Of a DNA stretch of 64,000 bases, positions 1 through 8,024 are shown piece after piece. This stretch comes from Rhizobiaceae bacterium (GTDB lineage: Bacteria; Pseudomonadota; Alphaproteobacteria; Rhizobiales; Rhizobiaceae): the NCBI GenBank assembly GCA_029233925.1, contig JARGOX010000004.1, positions 124,001 through 188,000 of the forward strand, written 5' to 3'. The notes beneath the pieces were generated by a model, which saw only the letters and a program-made list of their open reading frames with translations, was not told where the DNA came from and made no database searches. The number at the start of each line of letters is the position of its first letter. Within the stretch, counting starts at the first letter, position 1. Position numbers and translations under genes: made by a program.

Positions 1-352
1 GGCTGCTGCGGTCGACGTGCTGGTCCTGTCCTGCCCGGCGGCGCCGACCACCGAAAATCTGGTCAACGCCGAGGTTCTTCAGGCATTGGGCCCGAATGGC
101 TACCTTATAAATATTTCTCGTGGCTCCGTCGTCGATGAAGAAGCTCTGATCACAGCACTTGAATCAGAACGGATTGCCGGCGCGGGTCTTGATGTATTCC
201 GGAAAGAACCGGACATAGACCCACGTTTTCTTGTCCTTGAAAACGTTGTTCTGCAGCCGCACTACGCGTCCGTGACCACTGCAACGCGCAATGAGATGGC
301 CCAGCTTCTGGACTCCACAATAAGCGCTTTTTTCAACGAAAACACATCCTAG
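1..352 (+). CDS. D-isomer specific 2-hydroxyacid dehydrogenase, C-terminal part (partial at window start)
   Basis: The reading frame is open from the first complete codon at position 2 to a TAG at 350-352, so the 5' end lies outside the window. The visible 116 or so residues carry the NAD-binding half of the family: the block around NISRGSVVDEEAL, then AGAGLDVFRKEP with the catalytic Glu region, then QPHYAS with the catalytic His. Family members reduce or oxidise 2-hydroxy/2-keto acids in the cytosol, for example hydroxypyruvate or glyoxylate. The substrate cannot be told from this fragment. The stop codon is the first three bases of the repeat element described next. Confidence 0.88.
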   Translation, partial: AAAVDVLVLSCPAAPTTENLVNAEVLQALGPNGYLINISRGSVVDEEALITALESERIAGAGLDVFRKEPDIDPRFLVLENVVLQPHYASVTTATRNEMAQLLDSTISAFFNENTS

Positions 353-621
353 AACATGTCTGACTTTCATTGAACCACTCTGTTCGTGATCCAGTGAGCA
401 GATGCGCCAGGAAAGCGGTAAAGAGCGATGCTTTTGCATCGGTCGAGACCTCTGACGCAGCGGGCGGCCACTGGTCTCGAACCCTTCGGGCCAGCTGTTT
501 TTTCGCCACTATCCACGTCGTTTCGTTTGCCCGTACCTGAAGGAACGGGCTTCGCGAACCAACTTGATCCTGACCAAAAAACAACTGGCAGAGTGAATCA
601 ATGAAAGCAAGACATGCTCTA
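350..621. repeat. RIME-like palindromic intergenic repeat element
   Basis: The roughly 270-base gap between two convergent genes is bounded by long imperfect inverted repeats. The left end reads TAGAACATGTCTGACTTTCA and continues to about 382. The right end, read on the minus strand from 621, starts TAGAGCATGTCTTGCTTTCA. Inner inverted segments (GGTCGAGACC against GGTCTCGAACC, and CCCGT against ACGGG around 532-551) suggest a folded mosaic structure. This is the general form of the RIME family of rhizobial intergenic repeats, but I cannot confirm the family without a comparison. The TAG at each end is the stop codon of the flanking gene. Confidence 0.6.
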
Positions 622-945
622 AAGCGGATGCTGCGCCTGGCACAGATCCGTAGCGCGGGCCTTGAATGATGCATATTGGGCGTCATTGATGATGCCCTCT
701 TGCTTCATCCGCTCGACATCGCCAACACGTTTTTCAAGGCAGTTGGCCAATGCGGGATTTGTCTCGGTTACAGGAGAAGGTTTGGCGGCAATCGGGATGG
801 GGCCTGCATCGCCGGAAAGCAATCTGCCGATATCATTTGCCCAATTGCTGTAAAGCAGAAATGCGAGCAGTGCCGCGACCACCAGTGCCAGCAGCCTGGC
901 ATAAGGCGTATCCCAAAAACTGCGTGACGTTGGTGCATGTGCCAT
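619..945 (-). CDS. Small membrane-anchored hypothetical protein
   Basis: A 108-residue protein preceded by GGGGAG six bases before ATG. Residues about 15-34 form one hydrophobic segment (YARLLALVVAALLAFLLYSN), followed by a soluble tail with two Cys (CLEKRVGDVERMKQEG and DLCQAQHPL) that could form a disulfide in the periplasm. The tail has a short helical stretch like the SHOCT-type or stalk region of small envelope proteins, but I do not recognise a family. It is the last gene of the long minus-strand formate dehydrogenase block, and its stop codon lies in the adjacent repeat element. Function unknown. Confidence 0.7.
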   Translation of the reverse strand: MAHAPTSRSFWDTPYARLLALVVAALLAFLLYSNWANDIGRLLSGDAGPIPIAAKPSPVTETNPALANCLEKRVGDVERMKQEGIINDAQYASFKARATDLCQAQHPL

Positions 946-966
946 ATTTGTCTCCCCTGGTGTCTG

Positions 967-1977
967 TCAGCCCCTTTGAATGGGCAGGTTCGTCAAAAGA
1001 TTTTGCGGTTTGAAAACCAGCTTTCTGTCGGTCGTCATTGCCACCCCCAGATAGACGGGTTTTCCCCTCACCTGTTCCATCATGTCTGCCGGATCCAGAA
1101 ACTCCATCCGATAGAGCGCGATGATACGATAAAGGTCGGCTTCGGCAACATCTTCGCCATTATACAGGCAATTGAGAATTTTTGTGGATTCCTGATCACA
1201 TCCCACATGCCAGGACCAGCTTTCGTCCCGGATGGATTTCACCGCCTGAATGCGTGTGCGTATTCCAAGGAAATGGCCGGTCCAGGCTTCCATGACGCGG
1301 CCCAGCGCATCGGATGCCGGTTGGGTGAAACGAAAATCCACAGCCATGTCGAACTGGTCGGAGCGTTTCCAGTAGGCTGACTTGTTTTCCTCTGTCATGA
1401 CGTCAAGGGCGATTTCGCGCGCCGGGGTTCCAGCTTCCGCCAGCAATTGTCCCAGGCCGCCAAAGCCGCTCTGGCTGCGCATCTCGACGATTTCCTGGTC
1501 GGCCAGCATCAGTTGGTCATCGCCCGTTGTCACGGCCTGTTCGCGAAAGAACAGTTCAGCGGCCCGCAACTGCATGACATCATCGGTGTCAGCCAGAATA
1601 TTGCACAGGATGAGATGCACCATCTGATCGATGAAAACCGGAGGGATGGAAATCGTATCGCCGGCAAAAAGGGCCGCATAGGCCGATTCCACCGTTCCAT
1701 GGCGGGCGAGATGGTCACGAAACGCCAGCACGACGCGGTAATTGTCCGCCGTATCGTGATCGGCAATCGCGTTCAATTCATCATTTGAGACAGCTGCAAA
1801 GGGATCAGCCATCAGCTTTTCAAACAATGCATGTTCATGGGCGCAGGATTCTTCGACCGGGTGAATTTCCGGCCGCGTCAGATAGGCCCGCAGATAATCC
1901 GCTGTCACCTTGAGCCAACCATTCGCGTCGCGCTCGACCAGATGTATACCTGCAGATTTCCAAAATTCCATAGTCAT
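967..1977 (-). CDS. DUF6352 family protein
   Basis: A 336-residue soluble protein with no signal peptide or membrane segment. From recall it matches the DUF6352 family, which in rhizobia sits beside formate dehydrogenase genes; no catalytic motif is apparent. The N-terminus reads MEFWKSAGIHLVERDANGWL and the rest is mainly acidic and helical. Its ATG overlaps the TGA of the upstream DUF6505 gene (ATGA at 1974-1977), so the two are translationally coupled and likely work together. Role unknown; the genetic link suggests assembly or maturation of the formate dehydrogenase or its cofactor, which is inference only. Confidence 0.75.
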   Translation of the reverse strand: MTMEFWKSAGIHLVERDANGWLKVTADYLRAYLTRPEIHPVEESCAHEHALFEKLMADPFAAVSNDELNAIADHDTADNYRVVLAFRDHLARHGTVESAYAALFAGDTISIPPVFIDQMVHLILCNILADTDDVMQLRAAELFFREQAVTTGDDQLMLADQEIVEMRSQSGFGGLGQLLAEAGTPAREIALDVMTEENKSAYWKRSDQFDMAVDFRFTQPASDALGRVMEAWTGHFLGIRTRIQAVKSIRDESWSWHVGCDQESTKILNCLYNGEDVAEADLYRIIALYRMEFLDPADMMEQVRGKPVYLGVAMTTDRKLVFKPQNLLTNLPIQRG

Positions 1978-2456
1978 TCCTCTACCACGTCCCAGACACG
2001 GGCGTGGCGTGTTTCGCCCGGCACATCGACGATGCGAAACTCTTCTTTTATGGCGCCGCTGTCATCGAAAATGCGGCGCAGGGTAAAGACGCTGTTGATC
2101 GGGATCTCGGCACACAGGTCCAGCACGAAGGCAATTTCCTGTTGCGCGGCGGCCCCGGCGGCATTAGGCGATGGCGCACCATAATCATCGATAAAGTGCC
2201 GCACCAGCCGTGCCGTGATGTCGTCCCTTTCTTCCGGGCTTATTTCGGCAACCGAGACGAAGGTTGAAAAGCCGAAACTGGCCAGCGACAGGAAGCCGTT
2301 GCTGAAAGCCTGTTTTTCCTTGCCTGCCAGTTCATCTTCCACCGCGTTGGCGAAGCGAAAGCCACCGGGAATGGCCCATTCATCCGGACCGGCGGCCGAC
2401 TCGAAAACCTGGCTGTCGGAGGGATCAAAACGGATGGTCTTCAAAAATTTCATCAT
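1974..2456 (-). CDS. DUF6505 family protein
   Basis: A 160-residue soluble protein starting MKFLKTIRFDPSDSQVFE. It fits the small DUF6505 family that travels with DUF6352 and DUF6494 next to formate dehydrogenase in alphaproteobacteria. Start overlaps the stop of the preceding biotin/lipoate-ligase-like gene (ATGA at 2453-2456), and its own stop overlaps the next start, so three genes are tightly coupled. No Cys pair or nucleotide-binding motif is visible. Function not known; family name is from memory of the gene neighbourhood and should be verified by profile search. Confidence 0.72.
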   Translation of the reverse strand: MMKFLKTIRFDPSDSQVFESAAGPDEWAIPGGFRFANAVEDELAGKEKQAFSNGFLSLASFGFSTFVSVAEISPEERDDITARLVRHFIDDYGAPSPNAAGAAAQQEIAFVLDLCAEIPINSVFTLRRIFDDSGAIKEEFRIVDVPGETRHARVWDVVEE

Positions 2457-3211
2457 TGGAAACCACGCCCGGCGCGCAGCCGTTCAAGGGCAACACCAAC
2501 GGGGATACAGATGGTGCTGCCACCATCCTTGACCAGCGCATTGCCCGTTTCATCCAGTCCGATCAGCACGCGATCTTCTGAATCTCCAGCCAGATCAAGC
2601 GCACCCGGCTCCAGCGGAACCTTGGTAAACAGCCGGCCCTGCCATTGCTGGTGGACAGGTTTGAACCCTTCCTCGGACCAGGTGTGGATCCAGTTGACGA
2701 TATGGTGCGCAACCGATTCCAGCAATTGCGTGTGGGAGATCTCGCCGCAGCCTTCATCCCACATTGTGGAACTGTGCATTTCATGGCCCGGCTCGATGCC
2801 AGTCGTCACTGGCGCAATGCGCACATCAAAGCCCAGAACCATCCATTGGGGAATGCCGTCCTGCTCTTCATCGCTGATCACAAGATCGGCAAACCCAATC
2901 CTGGCATCATTCATCAGGATCGCCGATGGCCATTGATAGGTTATCGAATTTTCAGCCGGGCCAAGAGCGCCTGCCGCGTCGCCGAAGGCAACCAGGCCGG
3001 CAAACAGAATTTCACCGCAGCGGCTTCGCGGCACGTCCGGTTCCAGCACCAGAGCAAACCGCAGGTTTGCAATGTCCCGTGACCAGACAATATCACCGGC
3101 GCCGAGCGCCCCCTGCCCTGCCTGTGCTGTGGCGCAAGCCCTTATATCGGTGTCAGGGGAAACGGCATGCCCGGTCAACAGCGGCGGAAAAGTCGGAAGT
3201 GGATTTTCCAT
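2453..3211 (-). CDS. Biotin/lipoate--protein ligase-like protein, probably non-canonical
   Basis: A 252-residue protein; the ATG at 3211 is preferred over the in-frame TTG one codon earlier. Residues about 40-130 resemble the BirA/LplA catalytic fold: DIVWSRDIANLRFALVLEPD, then YQWPSAILMNDARIGFADL, which aligns with the KWPNDI-like motif of biotin ligases, then WMVLGFDVRIAP. The C-terminal 70 residues (QGRLFTKVPL to IPVGVALERL) look like the DUF4444-type beta domain. The usual GRGR adenylate-binding loop is not evident and the motif starts QWP instead of KWP, so classical biotinylation is doubtful. It sits between DUF6494 and DUF6505 in a coupled gene set. Confidence 0.68.
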   Translation of the reverse strand: MENPLPTFPPLLTGHAVSPDTDIRACATAQAGQGALGAGDIVWSRDIANLRFALVLEPDVPRSRCGEILFAGLVAFGDAAGALGPAENSITYQWPSAILMNDARIGFADLVISDEEQDGIPQWMVLGFDVRIAPVTTGIEPGHEMHSSTMWDEGCGEISHTQLLESVAHHIVNWIHTWSEEGFKPVHQQWQGRLFTKVPLEPGALDLAGDSEDRVLIGLDETGNALVKDGGSTICIPVGVALERLRAGRGFQ

Positions 3212-3219
3212 CAAGCCAA

Positions 3220-3417
3220 TCAGGTTCCGGAAAGATCGATTTCGCTTTCAACCACATGATTGAGATCGGTTCCCTCGGCCGTCAACACCATCTTGACGGC
3301 CAGCGTCTTGCGGCCACCCAGGTCATTTTCCCGTACGATCCGCTCGATTTCCTGCTGCGACGTCACCCCCACCTGTTTGAGGAACTTGCGCATCGACATG
3401 TTGAATTCTTCGCTCAT
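3220..3417 (-). CDS. DUF6494 family small protein
   Basis: A 65-residue protein beginning MSEEFNMSMRKFLKQVGVTS. It matches the short DUF6494 family found in rhizobial formate dehydrogenase loci. The N-terminal half is predicted helical (QEIERIVREND), the C-terminal half a beta hairpin (TLAVKMVLTAEGT...HVVESEIDL). No metal-binding residues or export signal. A GGAA-type ribosome site precedes ATG. It lies nine bases before the ligase-like gene and follows the PDZ protease gene, so it is in the same transcription unit. Biochemical role unknown. Confidence 0.75.
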   Translation of the reverse strand: MSEEFNMSMRKFLKQVGVTSQQEIERIVRENDLGGRKTLAVKMVLTAEGTDLNHVVESEIDLSGT

Positions 3418-3444
3418 GACATTTCCTTCTTTCGCTGCATTTGT

Positions 3445-4434
3445 TCATTCCAGATGGAATGCAATGTCCTTGATATCGCCGCCGCGCGCAACCCGCAGAC
3501 TCAGGCGATTGCCGCTTCCCGTCAACGCCGCAGCGGCCCGATAGGACCCGGCTCTTTTGAGCCGCCTTCCATTGGCGGAAAGGATGATGTCGTCGGCGCG
3601 CATCCCGGCTTTTTCCTCAATTGAGCCCGCTTTCACCCGCACCACCAGCATGCCCGAAAAGGCCGGACTGGTGACAGCCTGTGTCGGTCGCACGACCATA
3701 GCCGATTTTGGATGTGAAACGATCCCGTCATCCAGATAATCATCAAGGACACGCTGCAGCAGCGCCGCCGATACGGCAAAATTCACGCCGATATTGGAAT
3801 CCGAGCCCTTGGTGAATATGGCCGACAGGAGGCCGATCAATGCGCCCTCTTCATTGACCAATGCACCGCCGGACATGCCGGGATTGACCGCCGCATCGGT
3901 CTGGACAAAATCCTCGATCGGGTTGAACCCGACGCCTGACACCTGCACAGCGGATACAATGCCGCAGGCCACAGATATATCGAGGCCAAAACTGTTGCCG
4001 ATCGCACAGGCCCTGTGTGCAACGGCGAAAGAGGATGCAAAGCGCACAGGTGGAAGCGGTCTTTCTATACGCAAGAGGGCAATATCGGTGGCCGCGTCGC
4101 GCATGACAATGGTTGCCCGCATGCTGACACCATCCGATGTACGCACAAAAACGTCGCGCGCCGGGCCGAGGACGTGATCGGCGGTTGCCAGCAACGTTCC
4201 ATCGCCGACGACGATAGCCGACCCCTCCGGTTCTTCGTTGCGACTGGCATTGTCTGGCCAGACAGGCAGCAGGCTGACAACAGAACGGGCCGCACATGCA
4301 ATATGACCGGCAAAATCAAGAGCAACATTGCCTGCCGAGTCGCTCTCGCAAGGCGTCATGGCAGGCACCGGCTGTTGCGCACCGGCTGTCACGCACAGCA
4401 TCAACCAAAGGCAAATATGGACAAAAATCCGCAA
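3445..4434 (-). CDS. Exported trypsin-like serine protease with PDZ domain (HtrA/Deg-like)
   Basis: A 329-residue protein, starting at a TTG six bases after the preceding small gene. Residues 1-20 are a signal peptide (ICLWLMLCVTAGA then Q). The protease domain spans about 40-235: His in LLATADHVL, Asp in DAATDIALLRIE, and Ser in NPGMSGGALVNEEG. The nucleophile motif reads GMSGG where GNSGG is usual. A single PDZ domain follows at about 245-325 (MLVVRVKAGSIEEKAGMRADDIILSANG). Such proteins act in the periplasm in quality control or regulated cleavage. Its place in the formate dehydrogenase block hints at a target in that complex, but that is inference. Confidence 0.85.
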   Translation of the reverse strand: MRIFVHICLWLMLCVTAGAQQPVPAMTPCESDSAGNVALDFAGHIACAARSVVSLLPVWPDNASRNEEPEGSAIVVGDGTLLATADHVLGPARDVFVRTSDGVSMRATIVMRDAATDIALLRIERPLPPVRFASSFAVAHRACAIGNSFGLDISVACGIVSAVQVSGVGFNPIEDFVQTDAAVNPGMSGGALVNEEGALIGLLSAIFTKGSDSNIGVNFAVSAALLQRVLDDYLDDGIVSHPKSAMVVRPTQAVTSPAFSGMLVVRVKAGSIEEKAGMRADDIILSANGRRLKRAGSYRAAAALTGSGNRLSLRVARGGDIKDIAFHLE

Positions 4435-4440
4435 GAGCGC

Positions 4441-4575
4441 CTAATCCAACCGCACGGAATGATTGCTCGATACGAAAGCCTGACCGGTTGATTCCTTTTG
4501 CGTACCCAGGATGCCCCAGGCAATGACGCTCACCACAACCATCAGGCCAATTCCCAATAAAACTGATTTCATCAT
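4441..4575 (-). CDS. 44-residue single-pass membrane peptide
   Basis: A small gene that is easy to miss: ATG at 4573-4575, TAG at 4441-4443. The product is 44 residues, starting MMKSVLLGIGLMVVVSVIAW and ending SNHSVRLD. Residues 4-23 are one hydrophobic helix, and the last 20 are polar and would lie in the periplasm. AAGGGAAG precedes the start. The stop is six bases from the TTG start of the PDZ protease and the start is about 60 bases after the WD40-cytochrome c stop, so it belongs to the same unit. It could be a small subunit or anchor; no family recognised. Confidence 0.65.
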   Translation of the reverse strand: MMKSVLLGIGLMVVVSVIAWGILGTQKESTGQAFVSSNHSVRLD

Positions 4576-4634
4576 CTTCCCTTTTCAAAACCTTTTGTTG
4601 AAACCACAGACCATCAAGGCAGGGCGCAACCTGT

Positions 4635-6002
4635 TCAATGGGGCGGCGCTGTCGCCTGCTTGAGAAAGCGAATGAGATCGTCTCGCCTCTCGACGCTCTT
4701 CAGCCTTTGTATCGGCATTTTTGTTCCCGGCAGCATCACATCCGGCCCGTCGTCGAACAATTGCCCCACCGTTGTCTCATCCCATACGACCTGCGTGTTC
4801 AGAAGCGCCGCAGAATAGCTGTAGCCCGGCAGCGTTCCGGCCTTGCGCCCAAACAGATTGTAAAGCGTCGGCCCTGCCCGATTGCCATCATCGGGGGTCA
4901 ACGTGTGACACACACTGCATTTGCGCTGGAATTCCAGTTCACCTGGATCTTCGCTGTCGCGTATTTGGAAGCGCCTCGGAAGCTCGGCCTTGATCTGACT
5001 GAAATCGCGCGGCGATATGCGCCTGAGGGCCGCAAAATCATCGAGACCGACGTGATAGACATGCATGGTTCCGGGCACAAAATCGAAATCCCAGACCGGG
5101 CCGAATGTGACGCTCATGTCTTCCAGTTGCGCACCGCTTTCGACAAGAAACACGCCAATCACGCCTGCGCCATCACCAAAACCGACCATGGCGCCATCAA
5201 GGGATGTCCTCACGGACTGTATGGGACGGTTGCTCTTGGCAAGCTCGGTCAACCTTTGAGCCTTGCTGATGCTGACGACACCCATTGTTCCATCCAGCGC
5301 GCCAAAAACCAGACGATCCTCATCCATCAATGTCAGGGCGTTGATGCCCCAGCCGTGACTGTATATCCGCCGCAGCATTGTGGCGCTTGCGACATCCCAT
5401 TCAATGATTTCACCGTCATGGGCCGCCGTGTAAATCCTTTTGCCATCCGATGAGAATATAGCAGCATTGACGTTGCCGCGGTGGGCTTTCAAAATAGCCA
5501 CTTCCCTTTGCGTTGGCAGATCATAGAGCCGGGCGGTGCCGTCCCACCGCGCTGCAACGGCAAGCGTTCCGTCAGCAGATACGGCGACATCCAGTACCTT
5601 GTGATCGGTCGATGATATACGCGCGATGAGATCGCCGCTGGAAAGCTGCCAGATCCCCAGTGATCCATCGTCAGAGACCGAGACGGCCTGCGTGGTGCCC
5701 GGCACGAAGGCCACATCGTTGACGGCGTTGTCATGACCGATCATACGATGCAGGATCTTTCCCTCCGACCCGGAAAGCTCCCAATAGATGATCGAATAAT
5801 CAAAAGAAGCCGTGAGCGCATATTTGCCGTCCCGGGAGATGGAAATTGCCTTGATTGGACCACCATGGCCATTGAGTTGTTCTGGCAATTGCCGATCCGA
5901 CTGGCCGGGCAGCTCCGTTGCACAGGCCATGCCGGAGACCAGCCCCGCGGCTATGCCGATCATGAGTCTGTCAAGCCAATGCCATCGCGACAGCCCGAAC
6001 AT
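4635..6002 (-). CDS. WD40-repeat protein fused to a C-terminal cytochrome c
   Basis: A 455-residue exported protein with GGAG seven bases before ATG. Residues about 10-30 are a signal or anchor segment (MIGIAAGLVSGMACA). Residues about 40-330 contain WD40 blades, with repeated units such as LNGHGGPIKAISISRDGKYALTASFDYSIIYWEL. The last 100 residues are a class I cytochrome c: heme-binding CSVCH, then YNLFGRKAGTLPGYSYS, then the axial Met in PGTKMP. The gene lies 21 bases after the gamma subunit of formate dehydrogenase. The likely role is periplasmic electron transfer linked to formate oxidation; the beta-propeller could dock it to a partner (inference). Confidence 0.88.
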   Translation of the reverse strand: MFGLSRWHWLDRLMIGIAAGLVSGMACATELPGQSDRQLPEQLNGHGGPIKAISISRDGKYALTASFDYSIIYWELSGSEGKILHRMIGHDNAVNDVAFVPGTTQAVSVSDDGSLGIWQLSSGDLIARISSTDHKVLDVAVSADGTLAVAARWDGTARLYDLPTQREVAILKAHRGNVNAAIFSSDGKRIYTAAHDGEIIEWDVASATMLRRIYSHGWGINALTLMDEDRLVFGALDGTMGVVSISKAQRLTELAKSNRPIQSVRTSLDGAMVGFGDGAGVIGVFLVESGAQLEDMSVTFGPVWDFDFVPGTMHVYHVGLDDFAALRRISPRDFSQIKAELPRRFQIRDSEDPGELEFQRKCSVCHTLTPDDGNRAGPTLYNLFGRKAGTLPGYSYSAALLNTQVVWDETTVGQLFDDGPDVMLPGTKMPIQRLKSVERRDDLIRFLKQATAPPH

Positions 6003-6023
6003 GCTGCTGCTCCACTCCCGTCA

Positions 6024-7268
6024 TCACTCAGCCGGCTGTATGGACTCTTTGCCGGTCTCGGCAGCGCCCTTCTTCCCGGCCTGCATTTCCTCAACCCAGA
6101 GCGAATGGTGCTCCTTGGCCCAATTGGTATCCACATCGCCGCTGGTCATGGCATCCAGCGCACCCTCCATGCCGATCGTGCCGATATAGATATGTGCGAG
6201 CACCACCATGATCATGAAAACGGCCATGATGGTGTGCCAGAGCGATTGATATTGCTGTTCCTGAATGAGCGCCACATCGGTTGGCAATTGCGTGCCAAAG
6301 GCGCCGTTGAGTGAGTTGAATGTATCACCAAACATCGTCGTGGTGAACGGATTCATCAAAGCCCAGCCGGACATGGAAATGGAAATACCGCACAGGATGA
6401 CGACCCAGAAAATGATCTTCTGCCCGGCATTGAATTTGCGGGCCTTTGGATGGCCGCCACCCAACATGCCGCCACCGCGCAGCAACCAGACGACGTCATG
6501 ACGGTTTGGAATATTGTGGACCACCCAGAGGATTGCCACGATGACCAGACCCAGCATGAAGGCGAATGCCACGTAATTATGGATGAACTTGCCGAAAATC
6601 GTGATGGTGGAAAAGGCATCTTTGCCGATCAGCGGGATCAGCAGTTTCCGTCCGAACAGCAGGTTGAGGCCGGTCAGCGCCAGCAGAATAAAGCTTGAGG
6701 CGAGCAGCCAATGGCCCATCCTCTCAATGCCTGAAAAGCGCTTGATTGTCTTGCCGGATTTTCCATGGGCGATTCTGATGCGCCCGCGCAGAGCGAAAAA
6801 CAGGGACAGCAATAGAAGCGTACCGAGTATTGCCCAGGCCGAATACATCGCCAGAGGACCATTGCGGGTCAGCCGCCATTGCTGGCCGTCCGACTGGATC
6901 AGCATGCCCGCTGACTTGTCCTGCCCGACAACCGTTCCGGTTGCGCCGTGGCGCACCTGCCGCCAGATTTCCGCGTCGGAGGAGGCACCGCTGTCGGTGC
7001 CGCCGGGTGTCGCGCCAGCCACCGGTTTGTCTGCGCCGGATACCTGAGCAAAGGCCGGGGAATTGTGCAGCCACAGGAGGGCGGAAATTGCCAGCAGCAC
7101 CGTCAAGGCAATGACCAGGAAAGCTCTTGCCTGATGACGCTGTTCCAGGGCCGCGCTGCGGGCGCCTCGGTTCTGGTGGTCATAGTTCAGGTGGCCATGA
7201 TTCTGCTGGCCATGATTCTGGTGGCCTGGGTTCTGGTTGAAGGATGCTTTGTTTGACATCGCATTCAT
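6024..7268 (-). CDS. fdoI: Formate dehydrogenase gamma subunit (cytochrome b556), His-rich N-terminus
   Basis: 414 residues from ATG 7268, which has GGAG seven bases upstream; the frame is open further upstream but that part overlaps fdoH. Residues about 8-33 are a pentapeptide repeat rich in His, Asn, Gln and Gly. A hydrophobic segment at about 48-70 precedes a periplasmic stretch. The C-terminal 270 residues hold four to five helices of the FdnI family, with heme-ligand His candidates in IERMGHWLLASSF, FIHNYVAF and HTIMAVFMIMVVLAHIYIG. It passes electrons from the iron-sulfur subunit to quinone. It is longer than E. coli FdnI (217 residues) because of the N-terminal half. Confidence 0.9.
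   Translation of the reverse strand: MNAMSNKASFNQNPGHQNHGQQNHGHLNYDHQNRGARSAALEQRHQARAFLVIALTVLLAISALLWLHNSPAFAQVSGADKPVAGATPGGTDSGASSDAEIWRQVRHGATGTVVGQDKSAGMLIQSDGQQWRLTRNGPLAMYSAWAILGTLLLLSLFFALRGRIRIAHGKSGKTIKRFSGIERMGHWLLASSFILLALTGLNLLFGRKLLIPLIGKDAFSTITIFGKFIHNYVAFAFMLGLVIVAILWVVHNIPNRHDVVWLLRGGGMLGGGHPKARKFNAGQKIIFWVVILCGISISMSGWALMNPFTTTMFGDTFNSLNGAFGTQLPTDVALIQEQQYQSLWHTIMAVFMIMVVLAHIYIGTIGMEGALDAMTSGDVDTNWAKEHHSLWVEEMQAGKKGAAETGKESIQPAE
7171..7239 (-). repeat. 15-bp tandem repeat inside fdoI
   Basis: Four 15-base units at 7171, 7186, 7201 and 7216 plus a partial unit run head to tail (plus-strand forms such as TTCTGCTGGCCATGA and TTCTGGTGGCCTGGG). Each encodes one pentapeptide of the type QNHGH in the N-terminus of FdoI. 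The length is a multiple of three, so copy-number change would not shift the frame. Confidence 0.8.
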
Positions 7269-7334
7269 CTGAACTCTCCGGAATTGTTGCGACTGCACCG
7301 ATCGTGCCTGTCGCGAATTTTGCGCATGTTCAAC

Positions 7335-7366
7335 GAAAGAAAAGGCGGCCACTGGTAGCAGCCGCC
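7335..7366 (-). terminator. Hairpin with T-run between fdoH and fdoI
   Basis: Read on the minus strand, GGCGGC at 7366-7361 pairs with GCCGCC at 7349-7344 and is followed by TTTTCTTTC. It looks like a rho-independent terminator but sits between fdoH and fdoI, genes of one complex, so it is more likely a partial terminator or mRNA-stabilising hairpin. Confidence 0.5.
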
Positions 7367-7413
7367 TCATGTCCTGTGATCGTCCCCACGCTTGAAGGCA
7401 GGGATAGACCGGC

Positions 7414-8010
7414 CTAGCCGCCGACCTTGGAGCCGTAGGCAGTGCCCCAGCCCCATGCGCCAGCGCCGAACCCACGGGACACGACGCGCTCGCGGTACAC
7501 CGCAGAGACAACATCACCGTCACCGGCAAGCAGCGCCTTGGTCGAGCACATTTCCGCGCAAAGCGGAAGTTTGCCCTCAGCCAGGCGGTTGCGACCATAC
7601 TTCTGGAACTCGGCCGAAGAATTGTCCTCTTCGGGACCACCGGCACAGAATGTGCACTTGTCCATCTTTCCGCGTGAACCGAAGTTCGACGCCTGCGGGA
7701 ACTGCGGCGCACCAAAGGGGCACGCATAGAAGCAATAACCGCAACCGATGCACAGGTCCTTGGAGTGGAGAACCACGCCCTCTTCCGTGTCGTAGAAGCA
7801 ATCAACCGGACACACCGCACGGCACGGCGCATCAGAACAATGCATGCAGGCGACCGAGATTGACCGTTCGCCCGGCTTGCCATCATTGATGGTGACAACC
7901 CGGCGGCGATTCACACCCCAGGGCACTTCATGCTCATTCTTGCAGGCCGTTACACAGGCATTGCATTCGATGCAACGCTCGGCATCACAAAGGAATTTCA
8001 TTCTAGCCAT
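7414..8010 (-). CDS. fdoH: Formate dehydrogenase beta subunit, 4Fe-4S ferredoxin-type
   Basis: 198 residues from ATG 8010, chosen because GGGAGG lies nine bases upstream; an in-frame ATG at 8046 would overlap the alpha subunit. The N-terminal CIECNACVTAC cluster (Cys13, 16, 19, 23) is followed by CMHCSDAPCRAVCPVDC and CIGCGYCFYACPFGAP, plus KCTFC and CAEMC near the C-terminus, giving ligands for about four 4Fe-4S clusters. It relays electrons from the molybdenum subunit to the membrane cytochrome b. It lacks the C-terminal transmembrane helix of E. coli FdnH. Confidence 0.93.
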   Translation of the reverse strand: MARMKFLCDAERCIECNACVTACKNEHEVPWGVNRRRVVTINDGKPGERSISVACMHCSDAPCRAVCPVDCFYDTEEGVVLHSKDLCIGCGYCFYACPFGAPQFPQASNFGSRGKMDKCTFCAGGPEEDNSSAEFQKYGRNRLAEGKLPLCAEMCSTKALLAGDGDVVSAVYRERVVSRGFGAGAWGWGTAYGSKVGG

Positions 8011-8024
8011 AGTCGTTTTCCTCC

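Noticed and set aside
7269-7898. Upstream extension of fdoI by about 210 codons
   Set aside because: It overlaps fdoH in another frame; the ATG at 7268 has a good ribosome site and the extension is not protein-like.
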